A stretch of DNA of 64,000 nucleotides from Vibrio sp. ES.051 (GTDB lineage: Bacteria > Pseudomonadota > Gammaproteobacteria > Enterobacterales > Vibrionaceae): assembly GCF_002563795.1 (NCBI RefSeq), contig NZ_PDJL01000004.1, positions 1,178,001 through 1,242,000 of the forward strand, given 5' to 3'. The translations under genes and the position numbers were made by a program. Below the pieces are notes generated by a model. It was not told where the DNA came from and did not search any database. It worked only from the letters and a program-made list of their open reading frames with translations. Shown one piece after another: positions 7,797-16,695 of the stretch. Position 1 is the stretch's first letter; each line of letters opens with the position of its first letter.

Positions 7797-9140
7797 TTAG
7801 GAAGCGTCAGTGGCGGCTTGACCACTACGTTTAAATACGAATCGCCAGATAAATAGAACAACAGCAATGTAGGCTAAACCGACGCCCAAAGCCTGCCAGT
7901 GCAGGCCATTATACATAGCGATTGGCATAAGGGAGATGATGAAAATGTCAGTAATTGATCCCGGAACATAAGCAATGGCATAGTCATCCAATACTTTGCT
8001 GCGCATTTTAGGATCGACGATACGTAACAAGGCGATTCCCATTGCTACCGTACCCGTGAGCCACCCCCAAGAGAAGATGCCTTTTTCGAACCAATTATCT
8101 CCCATAATGCGAGGTGCAACCCAGAAAATGAGCCACAAGGTAAACGCAATACCACCAGTCGCAAGTACAACCATTGGCATTAAGTACTGTGCTAACACTG
8201 TGATTTTGATGGCAGAGATACCAAAAATAATCAAGTAATCCGTACTAATGCCGGCGGCGTGTTTAAATGCGCCATCACAAAGGTAACGAGACGCTTTGGT
8301 TTGTTTTGCAATAATACGAACCAACATGCCTCCCAAAAATCCAGTTACAAACGTTGGGATCTGTACTTTGTCATGGAAGGCGGAAAGATAGTTTGCCGCA
8401 ACGTATGAGAATCCCGTCACGACAACCACAAGTGCGGCATGAATCGCAAATGAATCCACAGACAGCGACGACATGGTATCTTTCATTACTGACTCTTGCT
8501 CTGCTGGCTTAACCAACCCTTTGCGTTCATGTTCATCCATACTATCGAAAGTCGTAAAGCTACGAATCCATCCCATTTTCAACGCAAATTGAAGCATGAG
8601 CATGCCGACGGAAATTGAAATGAAGATTCCAACCGTGGCAAAGGTTAGACCTAAGGTAAAGCCATCTTCCCAGCCAAGCCCGGTGAAGATTTCTCCTACG
8701 ACAGAAGCTGAACCGTGACCACCCATAAACCCAGCAGACATGGTAATTCCGAAGCCCGGGTTGATATCAGGCCAGAAGAATGTGGTTAGCGCTAAGCCAA
8801 ACATGCCAGCAAACAGCCATTGCGACACGGATGCGATTTGGTTGAAAGCCCATAATGAACCGGCTCTTTGAGCCACTACTTTTGGTGATGGGACGTCTGT
8901 AGCTAAACCTAACGCAGAAAAAAGTGCAGCAGTTAACAGGCTTGCGTTTGCGGTAAAGGTTTCTGTCCATGGCAATACATTAAGTAGAGCAGGGCCAAAA
9001 ATCAGGCCGAGTAATCCTGCCAGTACAGCAGACGGAATGTACATACGTTGCAGCAAAGGCATGTGTACGCGGATAACTTTTGCTGTGATCAACAGTAAGC
9101 CAGCGATGGCTAAGTCAGTCAGCATTAGACCTTTTGGCAT
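7797..9140 (-). CDS. gltS: GltS-type sodium/glutamate symporter, 447 aa
   Basis: This inner-membrane carrier has about 11-12 hydrophobic segments in two related halves. The glycine-rich reentrant-loop motif of the first half is clear (GFMGGHGSASVVGEIFTGLGW), and the family is known to co-transport glutamate with sodium. It is longer than E. coli GltS (401 aa), so another dicarboxylate or amino acid substrate is possible. The frame is open to 9272, but the ATG at 9140 has an ideal TGGAGG site 9 nt upstream and gives a normal start just before the first membrane helix; an alternative ATG at 9176 has a weaker site. Confidence 0.82.
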   Translation of the reverse strand: MPKGLMLTDLAIAGLLLITAKVIRVHMPLLQRMYIPSAVLAGLLGLIFGPALLNVLPWTETFTANASLLTAALFSALGLATDVPSPKVVAQRAGSLWAFNQIASVSQWLFAGMFGLALTTFFWPDINPGFGITMSAGFMGGHGSASVVGEIFTGLGWEDGFTLGLTFATVGIFISISVGMLMLQFALKMGWIRSFTTFDSMDEHERKGLVKPAEQESVMKDTMSSLSVDSFAIHAALVVVVTGFSYVAANYLSAFHDKVQIPTFVTGFLGGMLVRIIAKQTKASRYLCDGAFKHAAGISTDYLIIFGISAIKITVLAQYLMPMVVLATGGIAFTLWLIFWVAPRIMGDNWFEKGIFSWGWLTGTVAMGIALLRIVDPKMRSKVLDDYAIAYVPGSITDIFIISLMPIAMYNGLHWQALGVGLAYIAVVLFIWRFVFKRSGQAATDAS

Positions 9141-9766
9141 TTTTTGTCCTCCAGTAAATGCATCCAAGGCGCTCATCCTTTGACCAGCCTTGATGAATAG
9201 GTAACTCCCAGCGGAAAAACCACGAAAATAGCCACCATTGCGGCATAGAGTCATGGCTGTTCTAATCAGCACTCAGGAGTACTCTAATATTGGTGCTGAA
9301 GACCATGCGATCTTCAAACATATAAAAATGAGTGCAATAGTTGTGAGTGATCACGAAGTGTTGAGAAATTTGGATGAACTTCTCAATCGCAATCATATTT
9401 GTTGATACTTCACTCAGAAAGGGCGTGTATCCTAGTCAGTTTGTTAGAGCAATGCAATTGAGGTTAATCAATATTTAGTATCCAAAAGTAGTTAGTTCGC
9501 ATTAACCTTTTGATAAGTAAATATATTGATTAAGAAAAATAATTTGTCGAAATGATGATTTTGGACGATGTTGTATGTGATTAGCGGTGTTTAGAACAAA
9601 ATGACTGAAGAATTGAGTGAAAGTAATAAGAAACTGGTTCAAAAAGCTGGGTTTTTTCACTTTTGATGTTGAATTCTATTCGGTTAGGATGACTTTCGTC
9701 AGCGATGTTTTAGACAACGAAAATGGATGTTCGAAGTTCAGGTTAATCTTCTATGAGCGGGCCCTG
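9141..9766. other. Intergenic region upstream of gltS
   Basis: About 625 bp of AT-rich sequence between the gltS start and the end of the glycosylase gene. It should hold the gltS promoter (minus strand). Only very short frames occur (25 codons at 9330, 21 codons at 9601), none with a ribosome site. A 67-codon frame starting at 9617 has no support. Nothing else is recognisable. Confidence 0.4.
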
Positions 9767-10453
9767 TTAAATTCGATTGTCGCCAGTACTAAACGCAATG
9801 ATCTGGCTGATTTCGCTTAGGCTTCGACCACACTCTTTTTGCCATTGAATAAATGCTTTGTTAGCACTGGCGAGGGACTTTTTCGTTTCTTTACCACCTT
9901 CGATAATTTTGCAGTTACGTAAATAGGCTTCTACGTCATGAGAGAGAATAAAGGTATCGACGCCCATTTGACGTAAAGTATAAGGGCCTGTATTGCCACC
10001 CAAGCGGCTACCGTGTTTTTTCAAGTATGCCCAAAGGTCAGTGATTTGCTCTTGAGGCCAATCCGCGATCATTTTTCCAAATGAGCCGTATTCGAATGTT
10101 GCTGCGTGGATCATGTGGGCATTCGCAGGAATCGACATGACCTTAGTCAGATGACGGATAATTCGTTTGTCTGCCGCTTTGGCTTCCCACTGCTCATCAG
10201 AAAGCATCAACAATGGTTCGATTTTGAACCCGAAAAACACGGCTTCAAAGTTTGGCCATTTATTTCGCACAACACGCCACGAAATGCCACTTTGAAATAC
10301 TTTCATCGAAAATGCTGCTAACCATCGGTCATCAGGAATTGCAGCTAAATCTTCTTTACTCAAAGGATGAGAGAGTAGCGATTCAAGTTGTTCTTCGCCG
10401 CCTTTACGCTCGGCAGCCCGTTGATAAATAGCGTCAAATTTTTCGATACTCAT
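9767..10453 (-). CDS. DNA-3-methyladenine glycosylase I-like protein, 228 aa
   Basis: Base-excision repair enzymes of the Tag family remove 3-methyladenine from DNA. The segment FQSGISWRVVRNKWPNFEAVFFGF corresponds to the QAGLSW...R..F..F region of E. coli Tag; IADWPQEQITDLWAYLKKHGSRLGGNTGPYTLRQMGVDTFILS fits the later helices of the domain. The N-terminus lacks the RCGW zinc-ligand motif of classical Tag, so this is a divergent paralogue group common in vibrios and its activity is inferred. It has a convergent small gene at neither side; its start lies about 90 bp from the divergent 64-aa gene. Confidence 0.75.
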   Translation of the reverse strand: MSIEKFDAIYQRAAERKGGEEQLESLLSHPLSKEDLAAIPDDRWLAAFSMKVFQSGISWRVVRNKWPNFEAVFFGFKIEPLLMLSDEQWEAKAADKRIIRHLTKVMSIPANAHMIHAATFEYGSFGKMIADWPQEQITDLWAYLKKHGSRLGGNTGPYTLRQMGVDTFILSHDVEAYLRNCKIIEGGKETKKSLASANKAFIQWQKECGRSLSEISQIIAFSTGDNRI

Positions 10454-10541
10454 AAAAAAGAAGTTAGCCTTATTTGATGTCGATATGGGGTATACATACT
10501 ACGCTTAAGTGGCTGAATCGTAAATTGATGGAGTGTCACAA

Positions 10542-10736
10542 ATGAAGAAGGTTACATTAACGTTTGTTGGTGAAGGTTCGGGCCGTGTCGCTGAAAAATT
10601 TTATAATTGGCTTGCTGATGGCGGGTTGGAAGATGGATTGATTGAAAATCTATCAGATCGAGAAGTGTCGGTGGTTGGCATCAGTGATATGGATAACGAA
10701 ACCAGAGATATTGTGATTACCACAGAGATGAACTAA
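10542..10736 (+). CDS. Conserved-type small protein, 64 aa
   Basis: Small acidic cytoplasmic protein (MKKVTLTFVGEGSGRVAEKFYNWLADGGLED...). Predicted pattern is beta-alpha-beta with a negatively charged end; no family named. The ATG at 10542 is preceded by TGGAG at a good distance; a GTG three codons earlier is possible but would overlap that site. It is divergent from the glycosylase gene and followed by a bidirectional terminator. Confidence 0.75.
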   Translation: MKKVTLTFVGEGSGRVAEKFYNWLADGGLEDGLIENLSDREVSVVGISDMDNETRDIVITTEMN

Positions 10737-10759
10737 CTCTTTTATACTGAATGGATAAA

Positions 10760-10785
10760 ACAAAGCCCTTCGTTAAGGGCTTTGT
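10760..10785. terminator. Bidirectional terminator
   Basis: Perfect 11-bp stem ACAAAGCCCTT/AAGGGCTTTGT with a CGTT loop between convergent genes. A T run follows on the minus strand (reading out of the Hsp70 operon), TTTG on the plus strand. Confidence 0.8.
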
Positions 10786-10806
10786 GGCATTAGGCAGTCT
10801 GTAAAG

Positions 10807-13629
10807 TTAATGGTGAACTAAAGTTAAGCCATTTGGCAGTGCATCTCCGAATACACGTTTCGATTCACTTTCAGACAGCTCTTTTACTTCTTCAACCAAC
10901 GAAACCCACGATTCAGGCACTTTACTTTGTTTTAGCTTCGCTAGGACTTGCTCACGGTACTCGTCTGAAATGTCGAATAGACGATCACCTGTTTTGCGAC
11001 AAATCATTACGGCTGCGAATGCGACCATGGGTTCTTTTTGCCAATTCTGCCCCAACAGCTTAGGCAACCATTGTTCCGCTTGTTCGCGAGGTATGACGTT
11101 GTGTTGACTACCATATAACGGAGTACGAGACGCCAAACGTCCCACCGCCCACCAATGCGCTGGTTGGAACTGATTGTGGTTAGTGGCTTTACTTAAAAAC
11201 CAAGTCGCCAGTAGTACTTTGTCGTCCACTTCTAAGTGTTCAAGAGATGCTGACAAACGCACCATTGATTCATAGCCCATCTCCTGCGCGGTTTTTGCCG
11301 ATTGAGGGTTCTTCATTGCGCCGGGATGCAAGTATTTGGCGATGTCAGCCAAGATGGTTTCTTGCTGCTCTTGATTCAATCCGCCAGCGATGCGACGCCA
11401 AAATACCCACCAATCTGTCCAGCCTTGATGGTTCTTAAATTGAATGTTTTGTTGATACAGTCCCCAAACTTGTTCAATACGCCAAGAGTCTGTGGGATCA
11501 CCAAAGCCTGGGCGAAGTGAAAAACCAGCGAGACGAAGCCAGTTTTTTTCATGTTGTTCTGAGCGGCGACGACGTTTACGACCTTGTGCGAAAGTATCGA
11601 ATAGTTGACGTAAGGTCGTAAAGTCCCATTCATCGCGTTTACCGAGTTTCTTCTCAAGATCTTTGGCTAAGGTTTTGATCTCTTTGCCTTCTGCACTTTT
11701 CTTGTTGCCGCTGTATAGGCGAGAAATTAATGCCTTACACTCGTTCAATCTCGGGTGAAGTTGAACTTGTTCTTCGTCGTCCGTTTGTTTGTTACGCACT
11801 TCGAATTCCAGTTCCCAACGCTTGCTGTCGTCTTCGACACTGACACACTCCATCTTAAGTGTGCCGACTTCTGTCAACTGACAAGCGAGTTGCACTTCTA
11901 CACGCTCCTTTTGGTTGGCATGTAGAAGTGCACCGTCACCTTCTAGTGTGGTGATATAAGGAGGAAGAGGAGCAAAAAAATCCGGGTCGACATCGACCAT
12001 TACGCCATTTTGAATCGTGGTGTTGTTGGTTAATGTATCGTGTGTCGAAGTTAGCAGGTTAAAACGAACTGGCTCACCAAGCGTTAAAGAAAAGCGGCGA
12101 CCGCTTAAACGAATCTCATGCCCTTCTTCTGTTCCCTTTGCAAGTAGACACAGTGCTTTACCCATCTTGTTTTTCTCTTGCAGATGCAAGAAGTAAGAAC
12201 GAGCGGCGCCACCACCGATTTTTAGCTGTGCGCCTCGACGTGCTTTACCAAACGCAACGGCACCAAGTGCGACGGACCAGTCCGGATGTGGGTTGTCTAA
12301 TACGGTAACAGGAGCGCCTCGCCAAGCGGAAAGTAGGGCAGCGATGCGTTCTGTGACAAGGTCACTATTGAATACCCCCCCGTTTAGTAGCACACCAATA
12401 GGAATGGCGGTTTGTTTGTCGTCGTCAATGCCCAGTGCGGCTCGAGATACTTGTTGATGATGAGTGAGGAATTCGGCAACGTGTTTGCTCACGGCAGGGT
12501 CTGCAACGTAAGGAAGACCGAATTCAACCACTGCGCTGCGGCGTTTGTCTGGGATGGCGCTGAAATCTGAAAGCGGGAAAAAACCATCCAGAGCAATTTG
12601 ATGCACCTCTTGTTTGCTTAGCGCAATACTTTGCGTGCCGCCAAGTAACTTAGAGCCGCTACCCAGCATCGTGATTTTCACTTCGTCTGGTGCGCGTGCT
12701 GAAAGCAGGTTTTCCTTCGCTTTACGCGTTTGTTGAATCAGTTTAGTTAAGCTCGCAGCGGTAAGTTTTTTATTTTGATTGAAGCGGCTTTCTGCGAGGT
12801 GTGCGAGTGCTAAGTCTAGGTTGTCACCACCCAGCATTAAGTGTTCACCAACGCCGATACGATTAAGGGCTAAATCGCCACTATTGTCATTATTTGAAGT
12901 AAAGCGAGCTTCAATCAAGCTTAAGTCAGTGGTACCACCGCCAACATCACAAACTAGGATGAGCGGTAGTTCCTTGAGCTCATCAGCTACCGTTTTCAGG
13001 TGACGCGAATACCAGTCGTAACACACTGCTTGTGGCTCTTCGAGCAAGATGATTTTCTTTAAGCCAGCCAGTTCTGCAGCTTCTAGCGTCAACTTACGCG
13101 CTGTTTCATCAAACGATGCCGGAACGGTGACGACGACGTCTTGATCTTCCAGTTTGTTGCTTGGATGGCGGTAGTTCCACGCTTGACGAATATGGTTTAG
13201 GTAGCTTGCACTGGCGATAACCGGTGATACTTTATCAACGTCTTGTGCACCAGCCCAAGGAAGGATGTCTGAGCGGCGATCCACCGCTTGGTGTGATAGC
13301 CAACTTTTCGCGCTGGAGACCTGACGGCCTTCTACTTTCGCGCCTAATTCACGCGCCCACTCACCGACGATCACGTTTTTGATATCGCCAGAAACTGGTT
13401 GGTTTTCCCATGGGAGTGTTAAGTCAGAAGGGGAGATTTGCCCTTCTGCTGGATGGTAGCGGAAAGAGGGCAGCAGCGGCTTACGAACCACTTCACCAGG
13501 ACCTATTAATTGGTCTATTTCAAATAGGGAGACTTCAGATTGTTCAAGGTTGTCGGTGATTTCACAATACGCGACCACAGTGTTTGTAGTGCCTAAATCA
13601 ATACCAACAAGAAAACGAGGAGATGTCAT
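10807..13629 (-). CDS. Large Hsp70-family protein, 940 aa
   Basis: Hsp70 ATPases use ATP to cycle binding of client proteins. The nucleotide-binding domain is complete in its hallmarks: phosphate-1 loop VGIDLGTTNTVVAYC (~residues 8-22), VVTVPASFDETARKLT, phosphate-2 loop LILVCDVGGGTTDLSLIE, and an adenosine-type motif VLLNGGVFNS. After ~residue 560 there is no canonical DnaK peptide-binding domain; instead a long charged and helical C-terminal region follows, making it about 300 aa longer than DnaK. It is the last gene of a minus-strand operon with a second Hsp70 (56 bp upstream) and a DUF2760 gene. No J-domain or GrpE gene is near. Clients are unknown. Confidence 0.88.
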   Translation of the reverse strand: MTSPRFLVGIDLGTTNTVVAYCEITDNLEQSEVSLFEIDQLIGPGEVVRKPLLPSFRYHPAEGQISPSDLTLPWENQPVSGDIKNVIVGEWARELGAKVEGRQVSSAKSWLSHQAVDRRSDILPWAGAQDVDKVSPVIASASYLNHIRQAWNYRHPSNKLEDQDVVVTVPASFDETARKLTLEAAELAGLKKIILLEEPQAVCYDWYSRHLKTVADELKELPLILVCDVGGGTTDLSLIEARFTSNNDNSGDLALNRIGVGEHLMLGGDNLDLALAHLAESRFNQNKKLTAASLTKLIQQTRKAKENLLSARAPDEVKITMLGSGSKLLGGTQSIALSKQEVHQIALDGFFPLSDFSAIPDKRRSAVVEFGLPYVADPAVSKHVAEFLTHHQQVSRAALGIDDDKQTAIPIGVLLNGGVFNSDLVTERIAALLSAWRGAPVTVLDNPHPDWSVALGAVAFGKARRGAQLKIGGGAARSYFLHLQEKNKMGKALCLLAKGTEEGHEIRLSGRRFSLTLGEPVRFNLLTSTHDTLTNNTTIQNGVMVDVDPDFFAPLPPYITTLEGDGALLHANQKERVEVQLACQLTEVGTLKMECVSVEDDSKRWELEFEVRNKQTDDEEQVQLHPRLNECKALISRLYSGNKKSAEGKEIKTLAKDLEKKLGKRDEWDFTTLRQLFDTFAQGRKRRRRSEQHEKNWLRLAGFSLRPGFGDPTDSWRIEQVWGLYQQNIQFKNHQGWTDWWVFWRRIAGGLNQEQQETILADIAKYLHPGAMKNPQSAKTAQEMGYESMVRLSASLEHLEVDDKVLLATWFLSKATNHNQFQPAHWWAVGRLASRTPLYGSQHNVIPREQAEQWLPKLLGQNWQKEPMVAFAAVMICRKTGDRLFDISDEYREQVLAKLKQSKVPESWVSLVEEVKELSESESKRVFGDALPNGLTLVHH

Positions 13630-13649
13630 ACAAACCTTCGTATATTTAA

Positions 13650-13675
13650 AAACGGCACCCAGTTGGATGCCGTTT
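13650..13675 (-). terminator. Hairpin between the two Hsp70 genes
   Basis: AAACGGCA/TGCCGTTT arms with a 10-nt interior lie in the 55-bp gap between the two Hsp70 genes. On the minus strand only a short A/T tail follows, so it may reduce rather than stop transcription or stabilise the upstream message. Confidence 0.45.
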
Positions 13676-13684
13676 GATTTCTAC

Positions 13685-15652
13685 TTACTCTTCTTCATTT
13701 GAGTCGCTTGTCGCGTCTTCGCGCACATCGAACTCAACATGCCATTTTTGACCGTTATCAGCAGCAATGGCTTCTAAGTAAAGCGTACCCAGCTCTGTTA
13801 CGCGAGACGCTAAGGTGACCGGAACTACGTCACCTTCACGACGACCTTCAGAAACTGGAAGTGTGACTTGAATTTCAGGTAGTTCCTCAAGCTCGTCTGG
13901 CGCCCAATAATCGAGGTGCGTACCCGCGAGATCATCACGGCGCACAGTTGAACCGAAGAATTGGAAGTTGACCGGCTGACCGATAACCAGACCAAACTCT
14001 TGGCTTGGCACATCAACGCTTGAACCTTCTTCCATACCAAATGGGGCGATACACAGTGCTTCCATTGGTGGAGCCATACCCGGGATCGCTGGCATGGCAC
14101 TTTCGATACCTACATAGTAAGCCGACGCGATACCACCACGGATACGGACGCCTTGACCGCGACGAACCGATCCGTAGTAAGCTGCACCACTCGCTACCGC
14201 TAGGTCTAGGTCCACGCCTGTCAGACGTTTCGCCATTTCCGCGTCGGCTTCAAGTAGCCATTCATTGATCGTATCTTCTAAGCGAGTCGCAAGAAGCGTC
14301 GACTTAAGAACACCACCGTTGAATAAGATTGCAGTTGGTTTGATGAAGTCAGCCGATTGAGTTGCCTCTGAACCCGGCATACCCGGCATATTCGCAAACG
14401 GATCAAAGTCTTGAGCCGGTGCTGACTCACTACCGCTTTGCGCGTTTGCTTGCTTAGACAAGAATGCGGCAATGTGACGAGTGATGCCCGCATCTTGTGC
14501 GTAAGGCAGACCCATTTTCGTTAGTGCACCACGGTTACGCTGAACAGGGTGGTCAGTAATCGCCACTTGAGGGAAGAAGCCATCAACCAGTGTTTGTTGT
14601 ACTTCTTCTTGAGTCAGTTCTGTTTTTAACGTTGCACCAAGCAGTTTAGAACCACGGCTAGGCACGACGATTGGCACCGCTTGCAGTTCGCTGTCGTTCA
14701 ATAGCGCTTCTTTCGCATCACGACAGGCGTGCGTCATGGCCTGAACTTGCCATGGTTGCAGTTCCTTGCCTTCTTGCGCTAGCTTCATTTTTAGGCGGTA
14801 GGCAAGAGCAAGGTCCATGTTGTCACCGCCGAGCAGGATATGCTCACCTACAGCGATACGGTTGAGTGTTAGGTTGCCGTTTTCTTCAGTGACTTCCACT
14901 AAAGAAAGGTCTGTTGTACCACCACCGATATCGACGACTAAGACGATATCGCCGACTTCAACGTCGTCACGCCACTTGTCGTTGCTGTTATCAATCCAGT
15001 TGTAAAGTGCTGCTTGAGGCTCTTCTAAAAGCGTTAGGTGCACAAAACCAACGTTACGTGCAGCTTCTGCTGTTAGGTCGCGAGCCGCAGGGTCAAACGA
15101 TGCAGGAACGGTGATCGTCACATCTTGCTCAGCAAGATTATGGTTTGGGTTCGCGTGGTTCCAAGCGTCTTTTAAATGCTCGAGGTAAAGCTCAGTTGCG
15201 CGAAGCGGTGATATTTTTTCTACGTCTTCTGGGCTACCCGCAGGAAGAAATGCATCACGACGGTTTACACCACCGTGGCAAAGCCACGATTTTGCACTAG
15301 CAACAAGGCGAATCGGTGTTTTTGAACCCAAGTTACGAGCGATAGCTCCAACCAGTGCTTTTGGCTCGTTTGACCACGGTAGCACGCGTGATTGTGGGCT
15401 CATCTCGTGTTCGTGCGGTTGGTATAGAAACGAGCCGAGTTGGCTGCGAGTTTCTACCGTGCCAGGCGCTGTTAATTGTGGGATAGGCATCACTTGTACA
15501 CGAGCATCTTCATCGTGAGTGTCAATAAAAGACATCACACAATGCGTTGTGCCTAAGTCGATACCCACACTGAACTTAGGAGGCAGGTGCTCTTGTACCG
15601 TTTCTTGAAGGTGTTGTTGGTGTGAAACGTTTTCTTGGTTCATGTGTTCCAT
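13685..15652 (-). CDS. Hsp70-family protein, 655 aa
   Basis: Second Hsp70 of the operon, near DnaK in size. Visible motifs are VGIDLGTTHCVMSFID (~residues 29-44), VTITVPASFDPAARDLT, LVVDIGGGTTDLSLVE and ILFNGGVLKSTLL. An insertion around residues 395-430 rich in Gln, Ala, Pro and Met (PFANMPGMPGSEATQSAD) interrupts the ATPase domain. The C-terminal ~130 residues do not match a classical substrate-binding domain. Start and stop overlap the DUF2760 gene as TAATG, implying translational coupling; an internal ATG four codons in is also possible. Probably partners with the 940-aa Hsp70 and the membrane-anchored DUF2760 protein. Confidence 0.88.
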   Translation of the reverse strand: MEHMNQENVSHQQHLQETVQEHLPPKFSVGIDLGTTHCVMSFIDTHDEDARVQVMPIPQLTAPGTVETRSQLGSFLYQPHEHEMSPQSRVLPWSNEPKALVGAIARNLGSKTPIRLVASAKSWLCHGGVNRRDAFLPAGSPEDVEKISPLRATELYLEHLKDAWNHANPNHNLAEQDVTITVPASFDPAARDLTAEAARNVGFVHLTLLEEPQAALYNWIDNSNDKWRDDVEVGDIVLVVDIGGGTTDLSLVEVTEENGNLTLNRIAVGEHILLGGDNMDLALAYRLKMKLAQEGKELQPWQVQAMTHACRDAKEALLNDSELQAVPIVVPSRGSKLLGATLKTELTQEEVQQTLVDGFFPQVAITDHPVQRNRGALTKMGLPYAQDAGITRHIAAFLSKQANAQSGSESAPAQDFDPFANMPGMPGSEATQSADFIKPTAILFNGGVLKSTLLATRLEDTINEWLLEADAEMAKRLTGVDLDLAVASGAAYYGSVRRGQGVRIRGGIASAYYVGIESAMPAIPGMAPPMEALCIAPFGMEEGSSVDVPSQEFGLVIGQPVNFQFFGSTVRRDDLAGTHLDYWAPDELEELPEIQVTLPVSEGRREGDVVPVTLASRVTELGTLYLEAIAADNGQKWHVEFDVREDATSDSNEEE

Positions 15653-16284
15653 TACAGCTCAACCTCAGCTGGTGCGATCACTGATGGATCGTAGTTCTCT
15701 GCCAGTTTAGGTAACGTCATCGATGTTGCCTTCCAGCCTTTGTGAACGAGCGTACCGTGGAACGGCGCGCTACCAGTTACGTTGCCAGTTAAGCGGATTT
15801 CTTGTGGATTAAAGTCTTTTTCAATCGTAATGCGAGTTTCTTCGTCTTCGTTACGCACATGCGTCAGTGCCACATAGTCGTTCAATACTTTTTGACCGCC
15901 AGTGTGAATCACGCGAGCAGCGGCACCGACTTCTTCGTCAGAGAATGAAGTGAGGTCTTCTTTTAAGAAATCGATAAGGCGCGCCTCTTGTTGCATGATA
16001 GAAAGCAGCTGCATTGCAGAAGCTGTTGAAGCGGTTGCGAGTTTCGATTCCACCTCCACGACTTTTTCAACGATTTTTTCTACTTCAACGACCTTTTCAA
16101 CTTCAACGATCTTCTCAACTGGCTTTTCAACTTCGACGATTTTCTCGACCGGTTTTTCTACCACTTTCTCAATCACTTTAGACTTGCGAGATACCGCGAT
16201 CAAAAGAAGCAAAACGCTCGATGCCGTTAGGCCAGCGTGGAGCATATCGAACGTTTGAGGAATTAGGTTCAAATCAATGTTCAT
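15652..16284 (-). CDS. DUF2760 domain protein with membrane anchor and repeat linker, 210 aa
   Basis: Residues ~15-32 form one hydrophobic helix (likely inner-membrane anchor, short N-terminus outside). Residues 37-80 are a highly repetitive charged linker built of (V)EK(P/I/V)VE units, probably an extended helix or coiled coil. The C-terminal ~120 residues form the DUF2760 domain (LLSIMQQEARLIDFLKED...). The family is uncharacterised and is known to me mainly from operons with Hsp70-like genes, as here. It is the first gene of the operon and overlaps the next gene by one base. A membrane-tethered adaptor for the two Hsp70 proteins is a reasonable but unproved idea. Confidence 0.85.
   Translation of the reverse strand: MNIDLNLIPQTFDMLHAGLTASSVLLLLIAVSRKSKVIEKVVEKPVEKIVEVEKPVEKIVEVEKVVEVEKIVEKVVEVESKLATASTASAMQLLSIMQQEARLIDFLKEDLTSFSDEEVGAAARVIHTGGQKVLNDYVALTHVRNEDEETRITIEKDFNPQEIRLTGNVTGSAPFHGTLVHKGWKATSMTLPKLAENYDPSVIAPAEVEL
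16045..16176 (-). repeat. Repeats encoding the EK.VE linker of DUF2760 protein
   Basis: In-frame short direct repeats encode residues 37-80 (units such as EKPVEKIVEV and EKVVEV). Such tracts often vary in copy number between strains. Confidence 0.75.
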
Positions 16285-16487
16285 GACATTTTCTCTTTCT
16301 ATTGATGATTGGTGCTCAGCATTGGCTCATATGTGTTCACTAAAACGATCGTCTTTGCGATCTTGCACCAAGTTTAGACATTAAAATGATGACGGATGGT
16401 AGCATATTCAAGACTTAAGGCTGTAATAATTCGTGGATATACCGCATGGACAGGGTGAAAAATCAACAATTGGACTAACCATTATAG

Positions 16488-16625
16488 TTGTTGCTTGATG
16501 TTTGCTCGTTACTAAAGCTGTATTTCAGTAAAGATGAAGATCTTGAAAGCTTATACCATAAAATGGATAACCAACTTTACCTAAGTAAGAAAAACGGTCG
16601 GCATAGCGTGTCGATAGGTGATTAA
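16488..16625 (+). pseudogene. Relic of a GGDEF-domain gene (C-terminal end)
   Basis: In the 411-bp gap between DUF2760 and the exonuclease a 46-codon frame ends with LYHKMDNQLYLSKKNGRHS and a TAA, the typical last helix of GGDEF domains (LL..AD.ALY.AK..GRN). Just upstream, in another frame near 16473, STIGLT recalls the TVSIG(L) strand that precedes it. No start, ribosome site or catalytic motif remains, so this looks like a frameshifted remnant of a deleted diguanylate cyclase gene. The rest of the gap (16285-16487, 16626-16695) should contain the promoters of the flanking divergent genes; nothing else was seen. Confidence 0.55.
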
Positions 16626-16695
16626 ATTCGAGTTTTATATGGCATTACGGTAAAATTTAACGCTTTGAAATTTATGTTAGGGATCAAGACAAACT

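Noticed and set aside
9617..9820. Plus-strand open frame of 67 codons upstream of/overlapping the end of the glycosylase gene
   Set aside because: No ribosome site, odd composition and it runs antisense into the glycosylase gene.
16045..16176. Short repeated units considered as a CRISPR or minisatellite
   Set aside because: They are in-frame protein-coding repeats without spacers.
15950..16258. Plus-strand open frame of 102 codons rich in Phe/Ser/Thr
   Set aside because: It is the antisense shadow of the EK.VE repeats of the DUF2760 gene.
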